From Clostridiaceae bacterium (lineage in GTDB: Bacteria > Bacillota > Clostridia > Acetivibrionales > Acetivibrionaceae): a stretch of DNA of 52,767 nt. Below, one piece after another: positions 1-8,124 of the stretch. The notes below the pieces were generated by a model. That model was not told the origin of the DNA. It was given only the letters and a program-made list of their open reading frames with translations, and searched no databases. Location: NCBI GenBank assembly GCA_012519925.1, contig JAAYPF010000062.1:1-52767 (forward strand). Direction: 5' to 3'. A program made the translations under genes and the position numbers. Position 1 is the first letter of the stretch; every line of letters starts with the position of its first letter.

Positions 1-867
1 AAGGATTTTGATTTTCTATACGAACCTCAATATCATAGTCTTGTAAAGACTAACCCTGCACCTTCAGAAGACGAAATCAAAAATCTAAAAAGTTCAACCT
101 TTGATACCTTGGTTATTTACTCCCTATTGCTTCAAAAAGCTGAACTAGAAAATATCCAACTAGATGAAAAGGATTATCAGGATATAAACTTTACAATTAG
201 TACTTACATTTCAATAAATAATGATCTAGAAAGCTTTAGAAAAGTACTTGAAGAGAATAAGATAACTTTATATCAATTTTCAAATAATTTAAGGGATGAT
301 GTTCTTATTAACAAATTTGCCGAAGTACTTGTAGAAGATGTTACCCCAAGAGAAGAAGCAATACAGAAATACTATGAGGATAATAAATATTTGTTCATTA
401 TACCAGAACAAGTTAGAGCAAAACATATTCTTTTCTCAATTTCGGATTTAAAAACAGGTATGGATTATGATGACGATAAAAAAGCCGAAATTAAGAAAAA
501 TGCCGAAGAAGTTCTTGCAGAAATAAAGGCTGGTAAAGATTTTGACGAATTAATGAATAAGTATTCAGAAGATCCTGGTTCTAAAAGTAATCCGAATGGC
601 TACACCTTCTCAAAGGGTCAGATGGTTAAACCTTTTGAAGATGCTTCATTCTCAATGGATGTAGGTGAAATCAGCAATCTTATCGAAACCACCTTTGGTT
701 ACCATATCATAAAGCTTGAGGAAAAGCTCCCTGAAAAAGAATTTACCCTTAACGAAGTAAGAGACAATATAATTTCGGAAATTTCACTTCAGGAAAAACA
801 GCTTTACTTTAATAATTTTATAGAAAAACTAAAGTCTGAAAGTGTAATTGTAAACAATCTTAAGTAA
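1..867 (+). CDS. PPIC-type peptidyl-prolyl isomerase (PrsA/SurA-like foldase), 5' truncated by window
   Basis: The reading frame is open from the first base, so the N-terminus, including any signal peptide or lipobox, lies outside the window. About 288 residues remain. The first half is a helical SurA-like chaperone region. A parvulin domain follows: 'AKHILFSI', then 'DFDELMNKYSEDPGS', 'KGQMVKPFEDASFSM' and the terminal 'FGYHIIKLEE' are the usual conserved blocks. Family role: prolyl isomerisation and folding of secreted proteins outside the membrane, which suits a host that exports many cellulosomal enzymes. A second PPIC foldase lies 2.8 kb away on the other strand, but the two are not close copies. 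The TTG near base 109 is not the real start. Confidence 0.88.
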   Translation, partial: KDFDFLYEPQYHSLVKTNPAPSEDEIKNLKSSTFDTLVIYSLLLQKAELENIQLDEKDYQDINFTISTYISINNDLESFRKVLEENKITLYQFSNNLRDDVLINKFAEVLVEDVTPREEAIQKYYEDNKYLFIIPEQVRAKHILFSISDLKTGMDYDDDKKAEIKKNAEEVLAEIKAGKDFDELMNKYSEDPGSKSNPNGYTFSKGQMVKPFEDASFSMDVGEISNLIETTFGYHIIKLEEKLPEKEFTLNEVRDNIISEISLQEKQLYFNNFIEKLKSESVIVNNLK

Positions 868-926
868 ATATCCTTTTTAAATACACAATTACTGATACAA
901 AGCTTGTTGTGCATTCTATTATAAAA

Positions 927-968
927 AAGAAGTGTTGCTTTAATTATTGTAGCAACACTTCTTTTTAA
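927..968. terminator. bidirectional intrinsic terminator
   Basis: A perfect 13-bp stem (arms 927-939 and 951-963, starting AAGAAGTGTTGC) with an 11-nt loop is preceded by an A-run and followed by a T-run. It sits between the convergent foldase and mannanase genes and can stop both. It resembles the hairpins at 22464, 50867 and 52237 (see findings). Confidence 0.85.
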
Positions 969-987
969 GGGTATATCTATGGGCATT

Positions 988-2775
988 TTATGTTTTAGCT
1001 GGGAACTCTTTTATATAACCTAGCAAATTCAATCTCATATATCCAAAATCAATGGAATCTACTTCGCCATCGCCGTTAATATCAGCGACTTCAAGCTCAT
1101 TGTCTACAGGGAATTTATTTATAGTTCCCAATAGATACATTCTGAAATATCCAAAGTCAATAGAATTTACTTCGCCATCACCATTTACATCACCAGCTAG
1201 CACTGATCCTTGAGTTGATGTAGGTGTTGGTGTTGGTTTTATAGGAGTTGGCGATGAATTATATCCTGAAAGTGGATAAGTCTTAAGATCAGGGAGCTCA
1301 TCTAGAGTTATGCAATAATCACTTTGATACATTTCTATCAACCATTCCACTGGGTTATTCTGTTCTCCTGTAAGCCACCAACCATACCATGGACAGAAAT
1401 AGAGCCAGCCTGCCGCCTCATCTACAAGATTTGATACTCTAGGTATTGTATCATTTTCAGTCATTGCAACAAGCTTCTTTCCATTTGTAAGCTTTACCAA
1501 GCCGTAAAAAGTTGATGTAATAGCACTTCCGTTAGGTAAACCGTCTTTAGCATTGTACTTATCATAACCTATGATATCTACTACATCATCTCCAGGATAC
1601 CATTTTACTGAATTTTCAAAAGTATAGGACGTCCAAACCCATATTATATTGTCAAGACCATATTCATTTGTAAACTTATCATATAAAAGTCTGTATAGCT
1701 CAACACAAGGTTCGGGGCCTTCTGCACCCCACCAGAACCATCCGCCTTCAGCTTCGTGAAGCGGTCTAAATAATACAGGTACCTTAGCATCTTCAAGTTG
1801 TTGGAGCTTACTGGCCATAAACTCTATATCACTTAATAAAGCTCTATTTTCATCAGTTCCGGAAGTTAGTGCTTTTGATATACTAAAAGTTGTGCTTTTG
1901 GTGTAGAAACTGTCTTCAGCCTGCTTGCCAATATCTCCAGGTGAAAACCAATGCCAGCAAACCGTAGGTATACCATTCTTTTCATTATACCACTCAATAA
2001 CACGCTCTGCACATTCATCATCCCACATAAAGCCTTCTCCTCTATAATTCATAAAGTCGAAACCTCTAACTGCGGGCATTTTTCCTGTCTTTTCTTCTAT
2101 ATATGTAAATTCTGCTTCCGACGCACTGTAGTTATGAGAACCACAGATCTCTTGTTGGCCTGATAGTATGTTTTTACCGTAAATATCACATAGATAACTC
2201 ATAAGCGATTTTGCTTCATCGGAAGCGTTAGGATTTACTAATGTTTTTTCAGCCTTAAGGTTTGTAATGCTATTGTCAGCTGGCTTTACTATCAAATAGT
2301 CTAAATAGGTGTAGCCCCAATAACTTTCAAGCTCAATGATATTTTTGCCTGAGTTGAGTTTTACAATACCTGCTGACATCTCTCTCCATTCAAGAGTGTA
2401 AGCAAAACTCACTTCACCTTGATTAACACCGTTTATATTGAGATATTGTACCTTTTTACTAGGGTCATAGGGCTCTGCATAACGAATAATTAAATCGTAA
2501 AGTCCAGCATTGTCAATCTCAACCTCTACCGAAGCACTCGTCCCTTTTTGCTCTAAAAATATACCTGTAGCACCACTAAGTTCAAATTTTGTGCCATCTT
2601 CAGTTTCTCCTTGATAGTCGTTAAGAATTTTGACCCCCTTTAGCGTTCCTTCCTCAAATTCATACTTAACACCCTCCTGAGGTAAGGCACTTGAACTTGT
2701 GACAAAGGTCATTACTGACATAAGCACAGTTAAAGTCCACGCTAAGAAAACCTTTTTTCCAGTTTTCCTGTACAT
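988..2775 (-). CDS. Cellulosomal GH26 beta-mannanase (CBM35-GH26-dockerin)
   Basis: This 595-aa secreted enzyme probably hydrolyses beta-1,4-mannan as part of a cellulosome. Layout: signal peptide (1 to about 30), a CBM35-like beta-sandwich (about 36-165), a GH26 catalytic domain (about 180-500), a Pro/Thr linker (508-522) and a type I dockerin (527-595). The expected acid/base Glu is E341 in 'FRPLHEAEGGWFWWG' and the nucleophile is E440 in 'VAMTEND'. The dockerin has two calcium-binding duplicated segments, 'DVNGDGEVNSIDFGY' and 'DINGDGEVDSIDFGY'. Both have Ser-Ile at the cohesin-recognition pair, unlike the usual Ser-Thr of C. thermocellum. The SD 'AAGGGGGAG' precedes the ATG. GH26 also includes lichenases, so mannan is the likely but not the only possible substrate. 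Confidence 0.93.
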   Translation of the reverse strand: MYRKTGKKVFLAWTLTVLMSVMTFVTSSSALPQEGVKYEFEEGTLKGVKILNDYQGETEDGTKFELSGATGIFLEQKGTSASVEVEIDNAGLYDLIIRYAEPYDPSKKVQYLNINGVNQGEVSFAYTLEWREMSAGIVKLNSGKNIIELESYWGYTYLDYLIVKPADNSITNLKAEKTLVNPNASDEAKSLMSYLCDIYGKNILSGQQEICGSHNYSASEAEFTYIEEKTGKMPAVRGFDFMNYRGEGFMWDDECAERVIEWYNEKNGIPTVCWHWFSPGDIGKQAEDSFYTKSTTFSISKALTSGTDENRALLSDIEFMASKLQQLEDAKVPVLFRPLHEAEGGWFWWGAEGPEPCVELYRLLYDKFTNEYGLDNIIWVWTSYTFENSVKWYPGDDVVDIIGYDKYNAKDGLPNGSAITSTFYGLVKLTNGKKLVAMTENDTIPRVSNLVDEAAGWLYFCPWYGWWLTGEQNNPVEWLIEMYQSDYCITLDELPDLKTYPLSGYNSSPTPIKPTPTPTSTQGSVLAGDVNGDGEVNSIDFGYFRMYLLGTINKFPVDNELEVADINGDGEVDSIDFGYMRLNLLGYIKEFPAKT

Positions 2776-2979
2776 AAAATAACTCCCCCTTAGAAAAGTA
2801 ATATTAAAATTTATTACATTATAGTTTTCAAAATAAAGCTTTTATCATATAACCATAGGTCTTTGAACTATAGTAATAGGTTATAAAATATTATTGCATA
2901 ATTATTTATCTTATAAAATAATATTACTACATTTTTTATCTTCTTACAATTAGTTGTTTTATAAATATAGTAATATAAA

Positions 2980-3018
2980 TTAAAAGAGACGCAAAAAATA
3001 AGATTTTCAACGCCTCTT
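2980..3018 (-). terminator. Probable terminator of the RDD-protein gene; rest of gap 2776-3076 featureless
   Basis: Arms 2984-2991 and 3011-3018 form an 8-bp stem with one G-U pair, followed on the minus strand by TTAATTT. It lies just after the RDD gene. The remainder of the 301-bp gap is A/T-rich and must hold the mannanase promoter, but no clear -35/-10 pair stands out. Confidence 0.55.
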
Positions 3019-3076
3019 ATAATATTACAAGATATCATATCAGTATATAATTACCATAAGTCTAGTTTTAACACTT

Positions 3077-3604
3077 TTACACAGTAGAATATAAAGCACT
3101 TAAAATGAATAGTGGCAATATAAGAACTCCTATAATCAATGGAATCCTTTCAGTTCCAAAATCCTCATGGGTAACACGAGTATTACAATACTTGTCCCAA
3201 ACAGTTGTACCTTTGTTTTGGAGATTCATATAGGAAATAGCTTCTGTAATGGTTGAAAACACAGTATACATAGCCATTCCAACTGACCAAACAAGAAATC
3301 CCCTAGTTAGAGAGGTTTTCAAGGAAAGTTTGTTATTGTCAGCATCACGAACTTTTATTTTTAACAACCATTTACCAGGAGTTGTTCCCCATGTAGCAAG
3401 AAGCTGGGCCTCAACCAAAACCCAAACAAAGTGCAAACCAAATACGGCAATACTTAAGTTCATCTGCTTTGTTGGAAACAGTAATTGCTGAAGCATTACT
3501 ATAAATATTGTAAATAAATACACATCAATATATCTTGCCCAATACCTCACCCATGGCCTAATATTATGACGATCAATAATTTCTGTATGATTATTTGAAT
3601 CCAA
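3077..3604 (-). CDS. RDD family membrane protein
   Basis: A 175-aa integral membrane protein with four hydrophobic segments (about 24-45, 52-75, 108-126 and 155-173). The RDD family hallmarks are present: Arg and Asp in the first segment ('RYWARYIDVYLF') and the 'GTTPGKWLLKIKVRD' block between segments 2 and 3. The family is of generally unknown function; some members have been linked to Na+/H+ transport, and nothing here identifies a substrate. Translation appears to start at TTG (3602-3604), with the SD-like 'GAGGGTG' about 7 nt upstream and no ATG option nearby. The gene lies 40 bp downstream of the TPR foldase in the same direction, so they are probably co-transcribed. Confidence 0.85.
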   Translation of the reverse strand: MDSNNHTEIIDRHNIRPWVRYWARYIDVYLFTIFIVMLQQLLFPTKQMNLSIAVFGLHFVWVLVEAQLLATWGTTPGKWLLKIKVRDADNNKLSLKTSLTRGFLVWSVGMAMYTVFSTITEAISYMNLQNKGTTVWDKYCNTRVTHEDFGTERIPLIIGVLILPLFILSALYSTV

Positions 3605-3644
3605 CTTTTTTCACCCTCTAGGTCATTTTAAGAAAATCCGTAGA

Positions 3645-5015
3645 TTATTGTAGGTTTATTTTTTCTGCTTCATCAGTTAGTCCAAGCTCTTCATAAGTAT
3701 TACGTATCATTCCGAGATAATAAACACTGTCTTTAGCTTTTGATGTTGCAGCTTTCATTTTTTTCAGTCCTTCTTCTTGATTTCCACTCTTATAAATACC
3801 CTTTGCCTCATGTATATAAAACAAGATATTGTCCGGTCTAGCTTTATAACCAATCTGACAAACCTTTATTAATTCGTCCCAGTTTTCGGCAAGTGAATAA
3901 CTTTCACATGCTCTCTCAATGTAATTCAGATCTTTTGTCTTTTCATAGGCTTGCTGATATAGTAATCCTGCCTCTTCATATTTTTCATTTTTATAAGCTC
4001 TGAATGCTTTATACTGAGGACCTGTTATTTCAATTTGATAGTCCTTTTTTATGCTTTCTAGCCATTCAACATATTTATCGGAATTTAAGAATTTCTCTAC
4101 CAAAACAATTTCAGAGTATTCTTCTTGGGGATGAGTATAGTCCTTTATTTTTTCTACCAAAACAATTTCATAGCCTCTTGTTAAGTAAATGGGCTCTAAC
4201 AACTCCCCTTCTTTTGCATTAAAAACAGCCTTATCAAAGTCTGCTCCATTGTATCCCTGTATGACATCTTGCTTTTTTCCACCATTTTCTTTGCTTCTAC
4301 TATCATCAGAATACTGTGAAACAAGCTCTTCAAAACTCGCTCCTTCTTTAAGCTTAGAATATACATTATTTGCAATTTCTTCTGCTTGTTCCTTTGTTCT
4401 GCTTTCGTTAATTGCTATAAGAATATTTTTTAAATCTACTTTAATATTATGTTGTTTATGAGTTTCGTAGGCTTTATTGCTTTCGTCATCGGTTAATGTA
4501 ACTCCATACTTTGTTGCAGCATCGAAGTAAACTTGCTGTTTTACTAAGTAATCTTTGATATTTTTTTTCATATCTTCTTCATCAGCAAACCCCATTATCT
4601 GGTAGTAAGCAGATTGTTCCTCACTATTTGAATATCTCGGTTTTACATACTTAGCAACATAAGCTTCAACTTCCTCATCGCTCACATTAACCTTTGATTT
4701 ATTCTCAAAATAATCCTCTAATACGTATTTATTTGTTATTTCATCTAATAATATATCGTATCGTTCCTCATCACCTTTTTGGAGCATTTCACCGTTATTC
4801 TTATACTTTTCATAGAACAAGCGGTACTCTTCGTTAAAATCATCAGCACTTATATATTCGCCATTGATTTTCAAAGCTTCAAAGCCAAACCTTGCTGATT
4901 CGTTATTATTTTTGTTATCATCATTCTTTTTAAATTTTGGTCCTAATGCAACAGCAGTAACTACAGCTGCAACAGTTAAAACAAGTCCTACTGTTAATAT
5001 AATCTTTTTTTTCAT
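3645..5015 (-). CDS. Membrane-anchored PPIC foldase with C-terminal TPR-like region
   Basis: A 456-aa protein. A single N-terminal hydrophobic anchor (about 4-26) has no lipobox Cys, so unlike PrsA it is probably held by an uncleaved helix. It continues with a SurA-like helical domain (about 45-180), a PPIC/parvulin domain (about 190-310: 'LKNILIAINESRTKEQAEE', 'SFEELVSQYSDDSRSKENG', 'YLTRGYEIVLVEKI') and helical repeats from about 330 to the end that look like TPRs ('AFRAYKNEKYEEAGLLYQQA', 'DELIKVCQIGYKARPDN'). Proposed role: extracytoplasmic folding factor whose TPR part binds clients or partners. The ATG at 5013-5015 is chosen over the adjacent upstream TTG, with 'GGGGTGGGG' as SD. The catalytic 'AKHIL' block is degenerate ('LKNIL'), so isomerase activity is uncertain. 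Confidence 0.85.
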   Translation of the reverse strand: MKKKIILTVGLVLTVAAVVTAVALGPKFKKNDDNKNNNESARFGFEALKINGEYISADDFNEEYRLFYEKYKNNGEMLQKGDEERYDILLDEITNKYVLEDYFENKSKVNVSDEEVEAYVAKYVKPRYSNSEEQSAYYQIMGFADEEDMKKNIKDYLVKQQVYFDAATKYGVTLTDDESNKAYETHKQHNIKVDLKNILIAINESRTKEQAEEIANNVYSKLKEGASFEELVSQYSDDSRSKENGGKKQDVIQGYNGADFDKAVFNAKEGELLEPIYLTRGYEIVLVEKIKDYTHPQEEYSEIVLVEKFLNSDKYVEWLESIKKDYQIEITGPQYKAFRAYKNEKYEEAGLLYQQAYEKTKDLNYIERACESYSLAENWDELIKVCQIGYKARPDNILFYIHEAKGIYKSGNQEEGLKKMKAATSKAKDSVYYLGMIRNTYEELGLTDEAEKINLQ

Positions 5016-5371
5016 CAAAACCCCACCCCTGAAAAATTGATTTCCTTCTCATTATCATCTATTCCTGCAATAAATTCAAGTTTTTCTTCTAAAACCTAGC
5101 ACATATTATGTAAAACCTCAAGATAATTTCAAGCATTGAATTTTAAAACTAATCCTTTAAAAAATATATTAAATTAATTTACGAAACACACTGTTTTATT
5201 CTGTTAGAATATGCTATAATATAATTATCATGTTTTATTAAATACTTTTTACAGTAATTATCATTTTATTTTCTCATGACTTACTTGTCTTTTCAATCAC
5301 TTTCTTCTGCTTCATTAGTTTTATCATATTTTTGCAATTAATAAATTTAATTTTGTGGTGGAGATGATTTT
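5016..5371. other. 356-bp divergent intergenic region
   Basis: It separates the minus-strand TPR foldase from the plus-strand PilZ gene. A TATAAT-like hexamer near 5214-5222 on the plus strand could serve the PilZ gene with a leader of about 150 nt, but its -35 is poor. No ORF, hairpin or repeat was found. Confidence 0.4.
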
Positions 5372-6028
5372 ATGAATTTAAAAGTAGGAGAAGTTGTTAC
5401 TTTAAAGCACTATTCCGGTAAAAAAATTAATAAAGGTGTTGTAAGTAATGTCAAGGATAATTTTTTAGTTATAAAACCGGACAAAGATTTTCTTATATTT
5501 AACTTTTTTGATAATGATCCTATAGTCATGGGCTTTGAAGATGAAAATATTGTTAATATCTGCGAGAGCACTATTTCCAATATTGACTATCAGCAGAACA
5601 CCTTTAGCTTAACTGTTAATAACGTTATGACCATAACAGACAGAAGAATCACCCAAAGATTTCCCGTATCCTTATGTGCTTATATATTGGACGAAGAGGA
5701 AAAAAACTTTGCCTATATACGGAATATGAGTCTTGAAGGTTTGTCACTTTGTTCAAAAATCGAATATGAACTTGGTCAGAGCATAACAGTAAATACAACT
5801 ATTGAAGACAAAAATATTGAATTTGAAGCAAACATAGTATGGAAAAATGAAAGCAAATACGGATATGAGTATGGTTTAGAATATAATCATTCCGATATGA
5901 ATGTTAAGAAAAAAATAGAGCATTGTATTGAAATATTGAGACTAACCCATGATTTTGCTGTTGTCATGCTTAAAACTCAATATGAATCCTATCGTAGGAT
6001 AATATCAAACAAACTCTCAAAGAATTAG
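5372..6028 (+). CDS. PilZ-domain c-di-GMP receptor (YcgR-like)
   Basis: A 218-aa cytoplasmic protein with an N-terminal YcgR-N-like beta domain (about 1-105) and a C-terminal PilZ domain (about 110-205). The c-di-GMP-binding residues are present: 'RITQR' gives RxxxR and 'NMSLEG' gives (D/N)xSxxG. YcgR-type proteins bind c-di-GMP and usually brake flagella or alter surface behaviour. No flagellar genes lie nearby, but an HD-GYP phosphodiesterase (11.1-12.6 kb) and cheR (20-21 kb) are within 15 kb. The SD 'GGTGGAGATG' fits the ATG. The downstream partner is unknown. Confidence 0.9.
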   Translation: MNLKVGEVVTLKHYSGKKINKGVVSNVKDNFLVIKPDKDFLIFNFFDNDPIVMGFEDENIVNICESTISNIDYQQNTFSLTVNNVMTITDRRITQRFPVSLCAYILDEEEKNFAYIRNMSLEGLSLCSKIEYELGQSITVNTTIEDKNIEFEANIVWKNESKYGYEYGLEYNHSDMNVKKKIEHCIEILRLTHDFAVVMLKTQYESYRRIISNKLSKN

Positions 6029-6050
6029 TAATTTACCCCTTAATAAAGCA

Positions 6051-6109
6051 AAAAGGGACTTGGTATTAAATACAGCTTTACACCTGTAAAGTAATCCAAG
6101 TCCTTTTTT
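6051..6109. terminator. Bidirectional intrinsic terminator between PilZ gene and aroC
   Basis: The arms AAAAGGGACTTGG (6051-6063) and CCAAGTCCTTTTTT (6096-6109) flank an inner small hairpin (CTTTAC...GTAAAG). An A-run on the left and a T-run on the right allow termination of both convergent genes. Confidence 0.85.
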
Positions 6110-6150
6110 ATACCTTTTTATTAAATAGCTTCGCTTGTATAATTAAGTAC

Positions 6151-7329
6151 CTATACATTGTCCCAGAAGGGATCAATATTTTGCGATACTGCTCTATACC
6201 CTTTTGCAATATATAGGGCATCTAAAAGTGCTATTCTAACCATAGCTTCACACACAGGATAAATTCTTGGACACACTGAAGGATCGTTTCTAGTATTAAA
6301 TTCAACTTGAACATTCTCCTTCTTATACATATTTACTGTGTCTTGATTGATTGAAATAGTAGGCGTAGCTTTAACGGCAACCCTTATTCTTAAATCCTCA
6401 CCGTTGGAAATTCCGCCTAATATGCCACCTGCATGATTTGTTCTAAATCTAACCCTTCCCGATTCATCAAAATAAGGAGTATCATTTGATTCTGATCCCT
6501 TCATTTTTGTATGCTCAAAACCATCTCCGAATTCTATTCCCTTTATTGCACCAATAGACATTATTGCATGTGACAAAGTGGCTTGAAGCTTGTCAAATAC
6601 CGGTTCACCCAATCCCGCAGGAACTCCTCTTGCAATTATCTCAACAATTCCTCCGCAGGAATCGCCTTCGTCCTTTATTCTCCTTAATTCATCCATCATT
6701 TCTTTTGCTTTATCAAGGTCAGGGCAGTTTATTTCGTTTTTTCGGTAGTTTTCCTTTGCCAATTCATAAGTAATTTCGCCAGCCTTTATTCCATGAATTT
6801 CTGATATAAATGCAATAACATCTATTCCCATGCTATCTAAAACAGCTTTTGCAACTGCACCGCCTGCAACACGGGAAGCAGTTTCTCTGCCAGATGCCCT
6901 TCCTGCACCTATATTGTCTGCGAACTGCCCATATTTCTTAAAGAAGGTATACCCTGCCTGACCGGGTCTAACCACTTCCCTATAACTTTTATGCTTTTCG
7001 AGATGTTGATCTTCCACAACAGCATTTGATATTATCAAACCCACAGGAGCACCTGTAGTTATATCATCTTCCATAACTCCTGAAAAAATATATACTTTAT
7101 CCCTTTCCTGTCTAGGAGTATCTAAATCAGATTGCCCCGGTCTTCTCTTATCCATTTCCTTTTGAATGAACTCCGCGGTAAGCTTTATTCCTGGGGGTAC
7201 ACCGTCAACAATAGCCATAAGTCCCCCAAAGAGTTCCTTAGGTATGTCAAGATGCTTTCTAAAACCTCCCGCATATGATTCACCACATGTGGTTACACGG
7301 AATACTCTACCAAATGTGTTTCCTACCAT
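6151..7329 (-). CDS. aroC: Chorismate synthase, atypical (catalytic histidines replaced)
   Basis: A 392-aa homologue of AroC, which converts EPSP to chorismate using reduced FMN. Family blocks are clear along the length: 'GNTFGRVFRVTTCGES', 'VDGVPPGI', 'KRRPGQSDLDTPR', 'GAGRASGRETASRVAGG', 'NHAGGILGGISNGED'. Three positions differ from the canonical enzyme as I recall it: GESHG is 'GESYAGG', RPxHADYTY is 'RPGQAGYTF', and GRHDPC is 'TRNDPSV'. The first two normally carry the catalytic histidines. About 13 extra residues follow the first motif. The codons (TAT, CAG, AAC) read clearly. It sits 28 bp downstream of aroK in one operon, supporting a shikimate-pathway role, but catalysis by the standard mechanism is doubtful unless another residue substitutes. 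Confidence 0.85.
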   Translation of the reverse strand: MVGNTFGRVFRVTTCGESYAGGFRKHLDIPKELFGGLMAIVDGVPPGIKLTAEFIQKEMDKRRPGQSDLDTPRQERDKVYIFSGVMEDDITTGAPVGLIISNAVVEDQHLEKHKSYREVVRPGQAGYTFFKKYGQFADNIGAGRASGRETASRVAGGAVAKAVLDSMGIDVIAFISEIHGIKAGEITYELAKENYRKNEINCPDLDKAKEMMDELRRIKDEGDSCGGIVEIIARGVPAGLGEPVFDKLQATLSHAIMSIGAIKGIEFGDGFEHTKMKGSESNDTPYFDESGRVRFRTNHAGGILGGISNGEDLRIRVAVKATPTISINQDTVNMYKKENVQVEFNTRNDPSVCPRIYPVCEAMVRIALLDALYIAKGYRAVSQNIDPFWDNV

Positions 7330-7357
7330 TCTACACCAACTCCAGTTCTTTATATTA

Positions 7358-7864
7358 TTAATGTATAAGTTTTTTGTACTGTTCTATAATTTCCCTTTTT
7401 ATGAGGTTAACACTTTTATTTGAACAATCTATTGTAATATTTGCATACTTTTGATAAAGTGGCAACCTTTCTTTATATAAGTCTTCAAAGGTCTGATTTG
7501 AATTCCTCGCAAATCTTCTTCCGCCTACTATCCTATTATTAATCTCATCAAGCTTTACATCAAGAAATACTATTAAACCATTCTTTCTCAAATGTTCCAT
7601 TGCACAGGTATTGTATACTGTACTTCCTCCTGTAGATATTACATGGTTTTCAACCTCTATTTTAAGAATTATTTCCTCCTGAATTTGGAGAAATCGTTCA
7701 AGGCCGTCTTCGTTTACTATATCCCTCAAAGCTCTTTTTTCCCTTTCAAAAATGAGTGCATCAGTATCAATAAACTGCATATTCAACTCTTTAGAGAGGG
7801 GTTTACCGATAGTACTTTTCCCTGAACTCGGCATACCAATTAAAACAATATTTTGAAAATTCAT
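7358..7864 (-). CDS. aroK: Shikimate kinase
   Basis: A 168-aa P-loop kinase that phosphorylates shikimate with ATP. It shows Walker A 'GMPSSGKST', the 'FIDTD' motif (Mg/substrate Asp), the 'STGGSTVY' glycine motif, a lid region 'GGRRFARNSNQTFEDLY' with Arg, and the late 'ERLPLY' Arg. Length is normal for AroK. It is the first gene of the aroK-aroC operon, and the SD 'GGGGGA' lies 7 nt before the ATG. Residues around the shikimate-binding Arg ('GLERFLQIQEE') are less typical, so another small-molecule kinase of the same fold is possible, though the aroC neighbour argues for shikimate. Confidence 0.87.
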   Translation of the reverse strand: MNFQNIVLIGMPSSGKSTIGKPLSKELNMQFIDTDALIFEREKRALRDIVNEDGLERFLQIQEEIILKIEVENHVISTGGSTVYNTCAMEHLRKNGLIVFLDVKLDEINNRIVGGRRFARNSNQTFEDLYKERLPLYQKYANITIDCSNKSVNLIKREIIEQYKKLIH

Positions 7865-7892
7865 TTAGTATCCCCCGTTTTATTAATATATA

Positions 7893-7956
7893 ATGGTAAA
7901 ATACCATACTCATTATTGTATAACAGTATTATACACATAAATGGGAAATCCACCAA
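7893..7956 (-). promoter_or_regulatory. aroK-aroC promoter with palindromic leader site
   Basis: Minus strand: -35 TTGGTG (7951-7956), 17-bp spacer, perfect -10 TATAAT (7928-7933). Downstream in the leader is a perfect inverted repeat ATGGTA-AAA-TACCAT (7893-7907), well placed for a roadblock operator. No regulator is identified. Confidence 0.6.
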
Positions 7957-7997
7957 CAAGAATTTCAAAAAACTTGACAAAAGGGCTTGTTTGGTAA

Positions 7998-8026
7998 TTG
8001 AATTTTTTATCTCATTAGGTTATACT
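7998..8026 (+). promoter_or_regulatory. Sigma-A-type promoter of the LCP gene
   Basis: TTGAAT (7998-8003), a 17-bp spacer and TATACT (8021-8026) lie about 100 nt before the ATG of the LCP gene and diverge from the aroK promoter. Confidence 0.6.
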
Positions 8027-8124
8027 TAATTATTGAATGGTGTTTAAAAAGACTTTCAAATCACCATTTCAAAGAAATCAAATAACAAAAATACGTCAAA
8101 TATTTGCTGGATGGAGAGATTTTT

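Noticed and set aside
8104-8124. Upstream TTG start for the LCP protein
   Set aside because: It lies before the SD; the ATG at 8125 has correct spacing and gives the family-like N-terminus.
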